DNA of 64,000 bases from Desulfobacillus sp041396245 (GCA_041396245.1 JAWKYW010000011.1:1-64000), one strand, 5' to 3'; positions 1-7,422 are shown, numbered from the stretch's first letter. A program made the numbers and translations. The notes: generated from the letters alone by a model not told the origin.

Positions 1-1
1 G

Positions 2-364
2 AATTTCCGGAAGCTCGTAAAAATGATGAAGCACTGGAACCTCCGGCACGGGGACTTCCTCCAGAGTTACCACGTCGAGGTAATGGCTCTTCGGACTTTC
101 GAAGGAGATTTGTCCGACCTACCCTGGCATGCCTTCCAGTTCTTCGACAATTGCCTCGGCCTGACTATCGGCTCCCTGTGGCACGGCCTCGCCAACGCGG
201 ACGACTATCTCTCGTGGACGGACAGAAACGAGGTGAGGAAGCGCCTTGCTTGGGCAGCCGACAAGGCGCGGGGCGCCTGGTACGCGGGTACGCAGAACGA
301 CGCGAAGACGGCGATCACTACCTGGAAACAGAACTACGGCGATGAATTCCCAGTCTATGGATAA
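2..364 (+). CDS. CD-NTase (SMODS nucleotidyltransferase), C-terminal part
   Basis: 5'-truncated by the window edge; the frame is open from position 2. The visible 120 residues look like the C-terminal helical (OAS1-C-like) domain of bacterial cGAS/DncV-like nucleotidyltransferases: a KLVKMMKHWN helix, then LQSYHVEVMALRTF, and a tail with W..NYGDEFPVYG, matching the family's usual ending (W-x3-FGdeFP). In CBASS these enzymes make a cyclic oligonucleotide on phage infection to activate an effector. The catalytic half (GS..hDxD) lies outside the window, so activity cannot be judged. It overlaps the next gene by 23 nt, typical of a coupled synthase-effector pair. Recognition is by sequence pattern only. 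Confidence 0.75.
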   Translation, partial: NFRKLVKMMKHWNLRHGDFLQSYHVEVMALRTFEGDLSDLPWHAFQFFDNCLGLTIGSLWHGLANADDYLSWTDRNEVRKRLAWAADKARGAWYAGTQNDAKTAITTWKQNYGDEFPVYG

Positions 365-1136
365 GGGCGCGCCAGTGCGCGAAGACCCGATACGAGACCG
401 GTACTACCGGCCGTGGGAAATTTCCGAGACCGTCTCTACCTGGCTTTTCTGGATAGCTGCCGGACTGTCTTTCGGCGCGCTTTACGTCGACAGGGCGACG
501 TATCCGCGCGGATATGGGTTTGTGTTGGTCGTATTCGTCGTGGTAGTCGCCGCTTTTTTCGTGGCTGGTCTCGCCAACCGGTTGTATTTCGCACCACGTG
601 CGGAGGAGGCAAGGAGGCAGGAGTTCATTTCGAACGCCTATGGGATTTTCCTGACCCACGAACGGACCGTGGGGTACTACAACAACGAAGAGAATGAGCC
701 GGACAAGAGGCTTGCGCTTTGCGTCCTGGAGAACGCCTTCTTCACCAAGGCGGTCCTCCGCTCGATGGCACCGTGGGTAAGGCTTAGGACGGCGGCCTAC
801 CTCGGGCTTTGGATCGCCGCTGCGACGTGGCGGGACACCCCGCTCGACTGGATCGCCACCAGCGCGCAGGTGCTGTTCAGCGAGGAGCTACTGTCGAAAT
901 GGCTCCGACTCGAGTGGTACCGCATGAAAGCCGAGGCGACCTATTCGACGACCTCCAAAGTCCTCCGGTCGGCTCCCGCGCCCGACAGGTTGAAGGCCAT
1001 CGCGGCGGAAGCATTCGCGAACTACGAATCCGTGAAGTCCGTAGCTGGCGTCCTGCTGTCGAAAGACTCCTTCGAGAAAGCGAACGCCGGACTTACTGCA
1101 GAATGGGATCGCGTTCGCGCTTCGCTTGCCAAGTAG
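342..1136 (+). CDS. Four-TM protein next to CD-NTase, probable CBASS effector (S-4TM-like)
   Basis: 264 aa from the ATG at 342, which overlaps the upstream gene; an in-frame ATG at 357 is an alternative, and neither has a clear Shine-Dalgarno. Hydrophobic segments lie near residues 31-50, 57-78, 147-164 and 166-184, forming two hairpins around a conserved-looking cytoplasmic stretch (HERTVGYYNNEENEPDKR, 106-123). A helical soluble tail of about 75 residues follows. This layout and the neighbour fit the SMODS-associated 4TM effectors, thought to kill infected cells by permeabilising the inner membrane. The family assignment is inference; four membrane segments and the coupling to a CD-NTase are what is seen. 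Confidence 0.6.
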   Translation: MNSQSMDKGAPVREDPIRDRYYRPWEISETVSTWLFWIAAGLSFGALYVDRATYPRGYGFVLVVFVVVVAAFFVAGLANRLYFAPRAEEARRQEFISNAYGIFLTHERTVGYYNNEENEPDKRLALCVLENAFFTKAVLRSMAPWVRLRTAAYLGLWIAAATWRDTPLDWIATSAQVLFSEELLSKWLRLEWYRMKAEATYSTTSKVLRSAPAPDRLKAIAAEAFANYESVKSVAGVLLSKDSFEKANAGLTAEWDRVRASLAK

Positions 1137-1507
1137 CCATCATTTCCGACAAGTCGGTCACAATGGGGGGGTGCGCACCGCGCTGGTGGCCACATGCGTT
1201 GCAGGTCTTTGTCCTCCATGAAATAGACTGTATGGAAGCGCCCTCAGAGCACGAGGATCGCTACGGCCTGAACTGTATCAAGAGCGCCGATATTCCTTTA
1301 TTGTTGGAACAATGGCGCTTTGGCTGTACCTTGCGTGAGGTCGGCGAGTTGCATACACTGCGCATCGGACGCTCTGGCCTCAGTGCTGGATCTCCAGTTC
1401 CGAGGCCCATGCGCAGGTGTGGGCTTTCGCGTTTTCAGGGATGCCTGAATCGCATCGGATACAACACGGCCCGCTCCTCTGCGTCGAATGACGTACGGGC
1501 GGGTTCT
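1137..1507. other. Intergenic, no gene recognised
   Basis: 371 bases between the 3' end of the 4TM gene and the 3' end of the convergent AbiE operon. No convincing coding frame, RNA gene or hairpin terminator was seen. A T-rich patch near 1305-1315 is the only deviation from the GC-rich background. Confidence 0.5.
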
Positions 1508-2380
1508 CTATTTCTGGTGTCCGTTCAGTGCGGCGGCACGAAGCAGCGCAGGCTCCAGTGCCGCTCGCAGCATGGCCACGACGTCCGGCAGTGCTTGCTG
1601 GGCCAGTTCGTTTTTCCTGAGAAACGCATGCCACAGGGCTTGCCGTGTCGCGTCACCCGAAAACTCATCGGTCAGGCCGATTGGTAGCGAAGCCGGAACC
1701 GCCATACCTCGTCGGATGAAGGTGGCAGCGATTGCGCCGGCCAAGGTTTCGGCATCCAGCGTTTCACGATCCAGCAGCACCGACAAATCGAGATAGTCCT
1801 TCAGCCGGCTGTTGGTCATGCCCAGCAAGGCGATGGCGTGCAGCTTTTCCGCGATGACGGTGTAGACGGGATAGGTGCGTAGCCGTGGTGCCGGCAGATC
1901 ATTGATCAGCACGGGGTAGGTTGCATCGATCGGCCCGGGCGTGACCGCATCGCCGAAACCGATGTCGATCTGCGTCTTGCAGCGTGCCTTGGCAATTTCA
2001 CCGCTGATCAGCACCCGAGCGCCGGCATAGCCAGCCTCTTTGCGGATTTCCTCGGCGGTGACCGATGCCGGATCGAAAACCATGCCGTCGTCCACATCGA
2101 CACCGGCGATATCCCGAAACGTCTGGGCAACGGGGTCCAAATCGCTGGGCCCGAAACCCAGCAGGTCGGCATCGCGCGTCGGGCGATGTGGCATGTCGTA
2201 CCAGAGGGTGAACAACAGCGCGCCCTTGAGCAGAAAACGGTCGGCATGCTTCGATTGGCTCAGGCGGTAGAGGATGCGTTCCAAGGCGAAGCGCACCAGC
2301 ACCTGATTGAAATCCACTCCCTGTGCCTTGGCGAGATTGAGCAGACGTGCCCGGACGGAGGCGGCGATGTCCTTGTTCAT
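1508..2380 (-). CDS. abiEii: AbiEii-type nucleotidyltransferase toxin
   Basis: 290 aa. This is the toxin of a type IV AbiE toxin-antitoxin/abortive infection system, a DUF1814-type nucleotidyltransferase that modifies cellular RNA (tRNA in studied homologues). Motifs seen: LLKGALLF (51-58) followed by TRDADLLGF with the DxD-type acidic pair near 70-72, later EKLHAIALLG and RLKDYLDL, matching the four AbiEii motifs. The ATG at 2380 overlaps the antitoxin stop codon (ATGA), giving translational coupling. An upstream extension to 2443 would run deep into the antitoxin and is unlikely. Transcription is probably from the operator-bearing promoter upstream of the antitoxin. Confidence 0.88.
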   Translation of the reverse strand: MNKDIAASVRARLLNLAKAQGVDFNQVLVRFALERILYRLSQSKHADRFLLKGALLFTLWYDMPHRPTRDADLLGFGPSDLDPVAQTFRDIAGVDVDDGMVFDPASVTAEEIRKEAGYAGARVLISGEIAKARCKTQIDIGFGDAVTPGPIDATYPVLINDLPAPRLRTYPVYTVIAEKLHAIALLGMTNSRLKDYLDLSVLLDRETLDAETLAGAIAATFIRRGMAVPASLPIGLTDEFSGDATRQALWHAFLRKNELAQQALPDVVAMLRAALEPALLRAAALNGHQK

Positions 2381-2979
2381 TCGATGGCCTCGAGGTAAGG
2401 GCGCATCACGTTGGCGACGCGACAGATTTTGGCGTAGCGCCAAAGCTCGTCGGCCGAAGCCTTCCTTTTTGCCCGGGCATCCTTCAGGGCTTCGATCGCC
2501 ACGTCCAGGCCGATCTTGTTGCGGTGCTTGAAGCAGTCGGCCACGGTCTTGGCTGCGCAGTAGACCCGCAGCTTGACCTGGTCGCGCTCGACCTCCTCGA
2601 TTCCTGCCGAATAAGCCTCCCCGGCGAACTGCACCATCTTGACCGGCGGGTAGTCGATTTTCGGGGTGTGGCTGCCTCGGGGCATGGCGATCCAGACCTG
2701 GCGGGGCAGTTGGGTTGTCAGCTCATGGAATTGCAGAGCCGTGAGCAGGCAAAAAACCGCCTGTGGTACCTTGGTGGCGATGGCGACCAGGCTCTCGTTT
2801 TCGGAGCCAGGGCTTGGTAGGCGATAGAGGCCACGGCCGATTTTTTCGAGCTGACCAGCGGTGCTCATGCGCGTCAGCACCACCCGAGGGATGCCGATGG
2901 CGTCCAGATCTATTGGGCGCAGCATCCCCTTCTGGGCAAGCAGATCGATAACGCGCTGGGTTTGAGTGGCTTCACGCAT
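2377..2979 (-). CDS. abiEi: AbiEi-type antitoxin, winged-helix regulator
   Basis: 200 aa. The N-terminal winged helix (about 4-56: TQRVIDLLAQKGMLRPIDL...LEKIGRGLYRLP) matches AbiEi antitoxins (AbiEi_4 type), which bind inverted repeats in their own promoter and neutralise AbiEii through the C-terminal domain. The start is taken at ATG 2979 because the next upstream in-frame ATG (3015) lies inside the operator inverted repeat. It ends with an ATGA overlap to abiEii. Family and order (antitoxin first) agree. Confidence 0.87.
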   Translation of the reverse strand: MREATQTQRVIDLLAQKGMLRPIDLDAIGIPRVVLTRMSTAGQLEKIGRGLYRLPSPGSENESLVAIATKVPQAVFCLLTALQFHELTTQLPRQVWIAMPRGSHTPKIDYPPVKMVQFAGEAYSAGIEEVERDQVKLRVYCAAKTVADCFKHRNKIGLDVAIEALKDARAKRKASADELWRYAKICRVANVMRPYLEAIE

Positions 2980-2991
2980 GGTTGGAAGTAT

Positions 2992-3037
2992 GTTCCGTTT
3001 ATTCGTCGAAAGCAAGTAAGTGACGAATAAACGGAAC
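2992..3037. promoter_or_regulatory. Perfect 16-bp inverted repeat, probable AbiEi operator
   Basis: GTTCCGTTTATTCGTC at 2992-3007 is exactly repeated in inverse at 3022-3037, with a 14-nt spacer. It begins 12 nt upstream of the abiEi ATG. AbiEi antitoxins are known to repress their own operon by binding inverted repeats, so autoregulation is the likely role. The AT-rich arms stand out from the surrounding GC-rich DNA. Confidence 0.75.
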
Positions 3038-3082
3038 TTTGCCGGATGGCCGCCGATCTGGTCGGCGGTGCATCCAATCTAG

Positions 3083-3556
3083 TCATGCCGGCAGTCGGGC
3101 CAAAGCCTCAAGCAATGTACGCCGCTGGGCATGGGGATCCTTCGGCACCTCGATGCCATGCGCTTCCATTTCCTCGGTTCTGCGTTTTGCCCAGGCCAGA
3201 ACTTCATCCAGCTTGAAACGAACACACTTGCCGACGTACAAGAAAGGCAGCCCCAAGGATTCCCGGACGCGGGGGTGGGTGAGCACATACATCGGGATGC
3301 TCGTGGTGTCAGCGACTTCTTTGGCCGTCATCAGATTCGGGTCTTTGGAAAGCACGACATCGCTGCCTTTTTCCCATGTGGCCGAGTACATTGCCTGGGC
3401 TTCGAACTCGAGAATCTCGCTGATGAGATAACCCACTCTCTTCGACAGCTTCAGGTATCTGGGACCTCGGCCCTCGCTTCGCCAGCGTTGCAGGGTCTTG
3501 GGGCTCAGGCCCCAGCGCTTGGCCAGCTCGTTTTCATTGAGTACCATTTTTTCCAT
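3083..3556 (-). CDS. HTH (MerR/AlpA-like) DNA-binding protein, function unknown
   Basis: 157 aa. The N-terminus LNENELAKRWGLSPKTLQRWRSEGRGPRYLKLSKRVGYLISEILEFE is a typical HTH_17/excisionase-like fold. A second such unit follows in the middle (MTAKEVADTTSIPMYVLTHPRV...LYVGKCVRFKLDEVLAWAKRR), so the protein has two tandem helix-turn-helix modules. ATG 3556 is preceded by AGGAGA at good distance; a GTG just upstream is also possible. Such proteins act as regulators or excision factors on integrated elements. No integrase is seen in the window, so its target is unknown. Confidence 0.6.
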   Translation of the reverse strand: MEKMVLNENELAKRWGLSPKTLQRWRSEGRGPRYLKLSKRVGYLISEILEFEAQAMYSATWEKGSDVVLSKDPNLMTAKEVADTTSIPMYVLTHPRVRESLGLPFLYVGKCVRFKLDEVLAWAKRRTEEMEAHGIEVPKDPHAQRRTLLEALARLPA

Positions 3557-3750
3557 CACGTATCTCCTGTGGTCGTAGGGAGACGCATTCAGGCGCTGTC
3601 AGGGTGCGAAGCCAAGTTTTAGGCGATAGGTGGGGTGGGCGGATGGGATGCCTGAACCAGCAGGGCGTGGTGTTGGATACGAGTTGAAGTGAAAATGACC
3701 AAATCATCGAATTGGCGCCCGCGAGGCCAATGTGTTACCATTCGCGCCTA

Positions 3751-3787
3751 ATGGCGGTCGCGGGTTCGGTTCCGTTGTCCGCCACCA
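3751..3787 (+). other. Degenerate tRNA/tmRNA-like 3' end, possible attachment-site remnant
   Basis: The segment contains GCGGGTTCGGTTCC followed by GTCCGCCACCA: a T-loop-like stretch and an acceptor end with encoded CCA. The T-stem does not pair and the invariant A of the T-loop is G, so no functional RNA is encoded. It resembles the 3' ends of tRNA or tmRNA genes, the usual integration sites of genomic islands, and is followed at once by a terminator. The flanking 3557-3750 shows no gene. Confidence 0.4.
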
Positions 3788-3792
3788 ATCCC

Positions 3793-3820
3793 AAAAGCCC
3801 GAACCCGTTTCGGGCTTTTT
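3793..3820. terminator. Rho-independent terminator
   Basis: 11-bp perfect stem AAAAGCCCGAA (3793-3803) with TTCGGGCTTTT (3809-3819), a 5-nt loop, and A and T runs on both sides, so it may work in both directions. It follows the tRNA/tmRNA-like fragment as a terminator follows a real RNA gene. Positions 3821-4022 downstream show no gene. Confidence 0.85.
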
Positions 3821-4022
3821 CACGTCTGCCCGCCGCGCCAGTGCTGGCGGGTGATCGAGGTCAGTTCGCGATGCCCGGCATCGGCCACCGAGACGCGCGC
3901 ATAGATCGCGCAGCGCACGGACTGTGGTGTTTCGGCAGAAGGGGGTGGGGCACCGTCGGACATGGCCAACATGATCCCAGATTGCTCTCGCCCTCACAAA
4001 AAACCCCCGCTGAATAATGATC

Positions 4023-4051
4023 TTGACACCATATGGTATTGAATGCATAAT
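4023..4051 (+). promoter_or_regulatory. Near-consensus sigma-70 promoter of higBA with a palindrome in the spacer
   Basis: TTGACA (4023-4028), 17-nt spacer, CATAAT (4046-4051). ACCATATGGT (4028-4037) is a perfect 10-bp palindrome between the two boxes, a likely operator for the HTH antitoxin. Transcription would start about 7 nt downstream, at or next to the toxin ATG (4058), implying a leaderless or near-leaderless mRNA. Confidence 0.75.
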
Positions 4052-4057
4052 TCGCTC

Positions 4058-4447
4058 ATGATCTGGGATGTCCTCTTCCACGATGCCTTTGACGCGGAGT
4101 TCGCCGATCTGGCGGAGGATCTGCAGGATGAACTGTTGGCGCACGCCCGGCTGCTGGCCGAATTCGGGCCGAATCTGGGGCGGCCAACGGTGGACACCCT
4201 CAAGGGGTCACGCCACGCCAACATGAAGGAGCTGCGGTTTTCCTGGCAGGACGAGGTGTGGCGGGTGGCCTTTGCCTTCGACCCCAAGCGCCAGGCGACC
4301 CTGCTGGTCGGGGGAAATAAGGGCGGCGCGGATCAGCGACGGTTCTACAAACAACTGATCAGGGTGGCCGATGATCGTTTCGATGAGCATCTATCCACGC
4401 TGAAGCGAAAGAGCAAGGAGTCCGACGATGGCAAGAAAACTCGATGA
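4058..4447 (+). CDS. higB: RelE/HigB-type (Gp49-like) toxin
   Basis: 129 aa from ATG 4058; the in-frame ATG at 4043 overlaps the -10 box, so it is rejected. The sequence (MIWDVLFHDAFDAEF..L, LGRPTVDTLKGSRHANMKELRF, WRVAFAFDPKRQATLLVGGNK) is the phage-derived Gp49/HigB-like family of RelE-fold mRNA interferases. The order toxin then XRE antitoxin, with a 20-nt overlap, is the HigBA arrangement. It would act as a ribosome-dependent endoribonuclease held in check by the partner. The gene name reflects family and order, not proven orthology. Confidence 0.8.
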   Translation: MIWDVLFHDAFDAEFADLAEDLQDELLAHARLLAEFGPNLGRPTVDTLKGSRHANMKELRFSWQDEVWRVAFAFDPKRQATLLVGGNKGGADQRRFYKQLIRVADDRFDEHLSTLKRKSKESDDGKKTR

Positions 4448-4784
4448 TGTGATGGCCGCGCTGCCCAAGACTCGCCAGCAGCGGATCGAAGCGCGCGCCA
4501 TGGAACTGGCCACACTCAAAGACCTGCGCCTGGCAGCCGAGAGAACGCAGGAGCAGCTGGCCGAGGCGCTCGGGGTCGGGCAGGACACCATCTCCCGGCT
4601 TGAAAAGCGCAGCGACATGCTGCTGTCCACCTTGCGGCACTACGTGGAGAGCATGGGCGGCAGGCTGGATCTCGTCGCACAGTTTCCGAACCGGCCGCCG
4701 GTGGTGATCGAGCACCTGGGGGGAGAGTCCAAGCCCCAGCGCAAGGCTTCCGGTGCGAGGCGAGGAACGCGGGTGGCGGCCTGA
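4428..4784 (+). CDS. higA: XRE-family antitoxin (HigA-like)
   Basis: 118 aa. Residues about 35-65 form a Cro/C1-type helix-turn-helix (TQEQLAEALGVGQDTISRLEKRSDMLLSTLRHYV). The GGRLDLVAQFPNRPPV strand region follows, typical of antitoxins paired with Gp49-type toxins. It overlaps the toxin by 20 nt, so translation is coupled. It probably represses the promoter at 4023-4051 through the ACCATATGGT palindrome; that link is inference. Confidence 0.85.
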   Translation: MARKLDDVMAALPKTRQQRIEARAMELATLKDLRLAAERTQEQLAEALGVGQDTISRLEKRSDMLLSTLRHYVESMGGRLDLVAQFPNRPPVVIEHLGGESKPQRKASGARRGTRVAA

Positions 4785-4848
4785 CGTCGCTTCGAGACTG
4801 CTTTTATGGCGGCGCTTCATATTTCAAGCTGCCACCACCACAAACATC

Positions 4849-4879
4849 GGGCCTGCGGTTACGCAGGTCCTTGTTTTTT
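4849..4879 (+). terminator. Rho-independent terminator after higBA
   Basis: 9-bp stem GGGCCTGCG (4849-4857) with CGCAGGTCC (4862-4870, one G-U), loop GTTA, then TTGTTTTTT. It closes the higBA transcript. From 4880 to 5081 no gene is seen. The only structure noted is a 12-bp palindrome AAATGGCCATTT at 5011-5022, which may belong to the symporter promoter region. Confidence 0.8.
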
Positions 4880-5081
4880 CGGGCATAGACATCCTGTTGC
4901 CCCGGCTGCGGGCCAGCCGTCGCCGATACTCCCGGCCGCGAATTTCCCGAAGCCGGCGTTGTAAGCGTTCAGTAAGGTTGTTTCCCCATACTCCTCCTGC
5001 GGAAAAGTGCAAATGGCCATTTTTGCCCTCTTTGCCGCGGGTCCGTCAAAGCGTCGCGCCAGTTCATGAGTCGGAGGAGGC

Positions 5082-5186
5082 ATGAATGGAAGATACTTGA
5101 GGAGACACAAGTTGCAGACAAGGGCAAAGCTTTCGCAGCCTGGCCTGATCAAGACAACGCTTCTTGCAAAGGAGGAGACACGGTGA
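5082..5186 (+). CDS. 34-aa leader ORF upstream of the symporter genes
   Basis: ATG 5082 is preceded by a strong Shine-Dalgarno (GGAGGAGG, 7 nt or less from the ATG) and opens a basic 34-codon frame beginning MNGRYLRRHKLQTRAK. Its stop TGA (5184-5186) overlaps the GTG start of the next gene (GTGA), and it contains that gene's ribosome binding site (AAAGGAGGAG). No similarity is recognised. It could be a translationally coupled leader peptide controlling the symporter, or a chance frame with a good ribosome site. Confidence 0.5.
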   Translation: MNGRYLRRHKLQTRAKLSQPGLIKTTLLAKEETR

Positions 5187-5455
5187 CACAAACAACCTTT
5201 ACCGATGAGAATCGGGCATTACACTGGCAGAAGACCAGGACCCTGATGATCGTGCACCTGATCATCTGGTTCATTTTTTCCTTCGTCGTCCACTGGTTCG
5301 CACCCGGACTGAACAAGATCAGCTTCATCGGCTTCCCCCTGGGCTACTACATGGCGTCCCAGGGCTCGCTCGCCGCATTCGTGATCCAGCTGTTCATATT
5401 CGTCAAACAACAGGACAACATCGACCGCGAGTTCGGTGTGGCCGAAGAGGACTGA
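5183..5455 (+). CDS. DUF4212 small subunit of sodium:solute symporter
   Basis: 90 aa from GTG 5183 with AAAGGAGGAG upstream. Two membrane helices: LMIVHLIIWFIFSFVVHWF and the region around GYYMASQGSLAAFVIQLFIFV, with the short charged C-terminus DNIDREFGVAEED. This is the conserved small protein that precedes VC_2705-type sodium/acetate symporters and probably forms part of the transporter. It lies 13 nt upstream of the large subunit. Confidence 0.9.
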   Translation: MTQTTFTDENRALHWQKTRTLMIVHLIIWFIFSFVVHWFAPGLNKISFIGFPLGYYMASQGSLAAFVIQLFIFVKQQDNIDREFGVAEED

Positions 5456-5468
5456 GGGGATAACGAAA

Positions 5469-7310
5469 ATGAGTCTATTCAAAATGAAGGGCGATTTCAT
5501 CGACAATCTCCCGAAGATCTACGGCATGTACACGGGGGGCTTCCTCCTGTTCTTCGCCCTGATGGCCTTCGCCGAGACGCAGGGCATGAGCGCCAAGGCG
5601 ATCGGCATCATGTTCGTGGCCTTCACCATCGTCATCTACGCCATGATCGGCGTCATGTCGCGGACCATGGACGTCGGCGCCTACTACGTCGCCGGCCGGG
5701 CGGTGCCGCCGGTGTTCAACGGCATGGCGACGGCGGCCGACTGGATGTCGGGCGCCTCCTTCGTGGCCATGGCGGGCGGCATCTACATGAACGGCCACTC
5801 CTACCTCGCCTTCGTGGTGGGCTGGACCGGCGGTTACGTGCTGGTGGCGACGCTGATGGCCCCGTACCTGCGCAAGTTCGGCTGCTACACCGTGCCCGAC
5901 TTCGTCGGCACGCGCTACGGCGGCAAGCTGACGCGCTTCCTCGCCGTGGTGGTGCTGGCGGTGGCCTCCTTCACCTACGTGACGGCGCAGATCAACGCGA
6001 CCGGCACCGTGGCGGCGCGTGCGTTCGGCATCCCGTTCGAGGTCGGCGTCTGGTTCGGCCTGTTCGGCATCCTGATCTGCTCGCTGCTCGGCGGCATGCG
6101 GGCGGTGACCTGGACCCAGGTGGCGCAGTACATCGTGCTGATCATCGCCTACCTGATCCCGGTGTTCTGGATGTCCAACAAGCAGGGCTTCGGCCTGATC
6201 CCGCAGTTGGCTTACGGCGAGGCCATCCACCGCATCATGGAGCTCGAGCCGGTGCTCGGCGTTGGCACGCCGGCCGCCGAGAAGGTCGCCGGCCTGGCGG
6301 TGCTGACCAAGCTGCACGCGACGCCGGCCGACACCGCGATCGCCGCCTGGCAGTTCGTCACCCTGGCGTTCTGCATGATGGTCGGCACGGCTTCCCTGCC
6401 GCACATCCTGATGCGCTACTTCACCACGCCCTCGGTGCGCGCCGCGCGCTCGTCGGTGGCCTGGTCGCTGTTCTTCATCTTCCTGCTGTACTTCACGGCG
6501 CCTTCGCTGGCCACCTTCAGCAAGCTGCAGCTGCTCGATCCGAACCTGCCGACCGCGATCATCGGCAAGTCGATCGAATCGGTGATGGCGCTGGACTGGG
6601 TGAAGAACTGGAGCGCCATCAGCATGGTTGCGATCAGGGACAGCAACGCCGACGGCATCCTGCAGATCAACGAGTTCTTCCTGCGCGCCGACATCGTCGT
6701 GCTGGCCACCCCCGAGTTCGCCGGGTTGCCGTACGTGATCTCCGGCCTGGTCGCCGCCGGCGGCATGGCCGCCGCCATGTCGACGGCCGACGGCCTGCTG
6801 CTGGCCATCGCCAACGCGCTCTCGCACGATCTGTACTTCAAGATCATCGACCCGAAGGCGGAAACCCGCAAGCGTCTGCTGGTCGCCCGCTTCCTGCTGC
6901 TCTTCATCGGCGCGGCGGGGGCGATCGTCGCCAGCATGAAGCTCACCGGGATTCTCGGTGCGGTGGCCTGGGCCTTCTGCTTCGCCATGTCGGGCCTGTT
7001 CGTGCCGCTGGTGATGGGCATCTGGTGGAAGGGCGCCACCCGCGCCGGGGCGATCGCCTCGATGGCGGGCGGCCTCGGCGTCGGCTGGTGGTACCTGCTG
7101 GCGGTGCGCAACCCGAAAGCCTGGTACGGCCTGGCCGAACCGTGGATCGGCCTGGATCACCTGCGCTTCGGCGTGGTCGGCATCGCCGCCAGCTTCATCC
7201 TGATGGTGGTGGTGAGCATGGTCACCGAGAAGCCGAGCAAGGAAATCCAGGACATGGTCGACGAAGTCCGCATCCCGCGCGGCAAGTCGATTCTTGACGC
7301 GGCGCACTAA
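5469..7310 (+). CDS. Sodium:solute symporter (ActP-like, VC_2705 subfamily)
   Basis: 613 aa SSS/SLC5-family secondary transporter of the inner membrane, likely taking up acetate or a related monocarboxylate with sodium. Seen: MSRTMDVGAYYVAGRAVPPVFNGMATAADWMSGASF (family signature), about 13 hydrophobic segments, and STADGLLLAIANALSHDLY. A soluble insertion near residues 375-415 contains a full EF-hand-type loop (DSNADGILQINE, 391-402), a feature of this subfamily rather than of classical ActP. Start ATG 5469 has AGGGGATAA upstream. It is cotranscribed with the DUF4212 gene; the substrate is inferred. Confidence 0.88.
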   Translation: MSLFKMKGDFIDNLPKIYGMYTGGFLLFFALMAFAETQGMSAKAIGIMFVAFTIVIYAMIGVMSRTMDVGAYYVAGRAVPPVFNGMATAADWMSGASFVAMAGGIYMNGHSYLAFVVGWTGGYVLVATLMAPYLRKFGCYTVPDFVGTRYGGKLTRFLAVVVLAVASFTYVTAQINATGTVAARAFGIPFEVGVWFGLFGILICSLLGGMRAVTWTQVAQYIVLIIAYLIPVFWMSNKQGFGLIPQLAYGEAIHRIMELEPVLGVGTPAAEKVAGLAVLTKLHATPADTAIAAWQFVTLAFCMMVGTASLPHILMRYFTTPSVRAARSSVAWSLFFIFLLYFTAPSLATFSKLQLLDPNLPTAIIGKSIESVMALDWVKNWSAISMVAIRDSNADGILQINEFFLRADIVVLATPEFAGLPYVISGLVAAGGMAAAMSTADGLLLAIANALSHDLYFKIIDPKAETRKRLLVARFLLLFIGAAGAIVASMKLTGILGAVAWAFCFAMSGLFVPLVMGIWWKGATRAGAIASMAGGLGVGWWYLLAVRNPKAWYGLAEPWIGLDHLRFGVVGIAASFILMVVVSMVTEKPSKEIQDMVDEVRIPRGKSILDAAH

Positions 7311-7330
7311 GCCGCACGGCGCATGACCGG

Positions 7331-7364
7331 GCCGGGGCGAGGCAACTCGCCCCGGCTCTTTTTT
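7331..7364 (+). terminator. Rho-independent terminator of the symporter operon
   Basis: 11-bp stem GCCGGGGCGAG (7331-7341) with CTCGCCCCGGC, loop GCAA, followed by TCTTTTTTG. It separates the symporter operon from the next gene. Confidence 0.88.
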
Positions 7365-7422
7365 GTCCGGACCGCTCCGGCCTCGGGTATATTCGGGGCC
7401 GCGGAACCGGGAGACGAGAACG

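Noticed and set aside
3751..3787. Functional tRNA gene
   Set aside because: No D-arm or anticodon arm upstream, T-stem unpaired and T-loop A replaced by G.
5014..5026. Sigma-54-like TGGC...TTGC upstream of the symporter
   Set aside because: The distance between the GG and GC elements is 2 nt too short for a sigma-54 promoter.
5475..7307. 610-codon open frame antisense to the symporter gene
   Set aside because: It is a GC-driven shadow rich in His, Arg and Asp with no domain; the plus-strand frame is a clear transporter.
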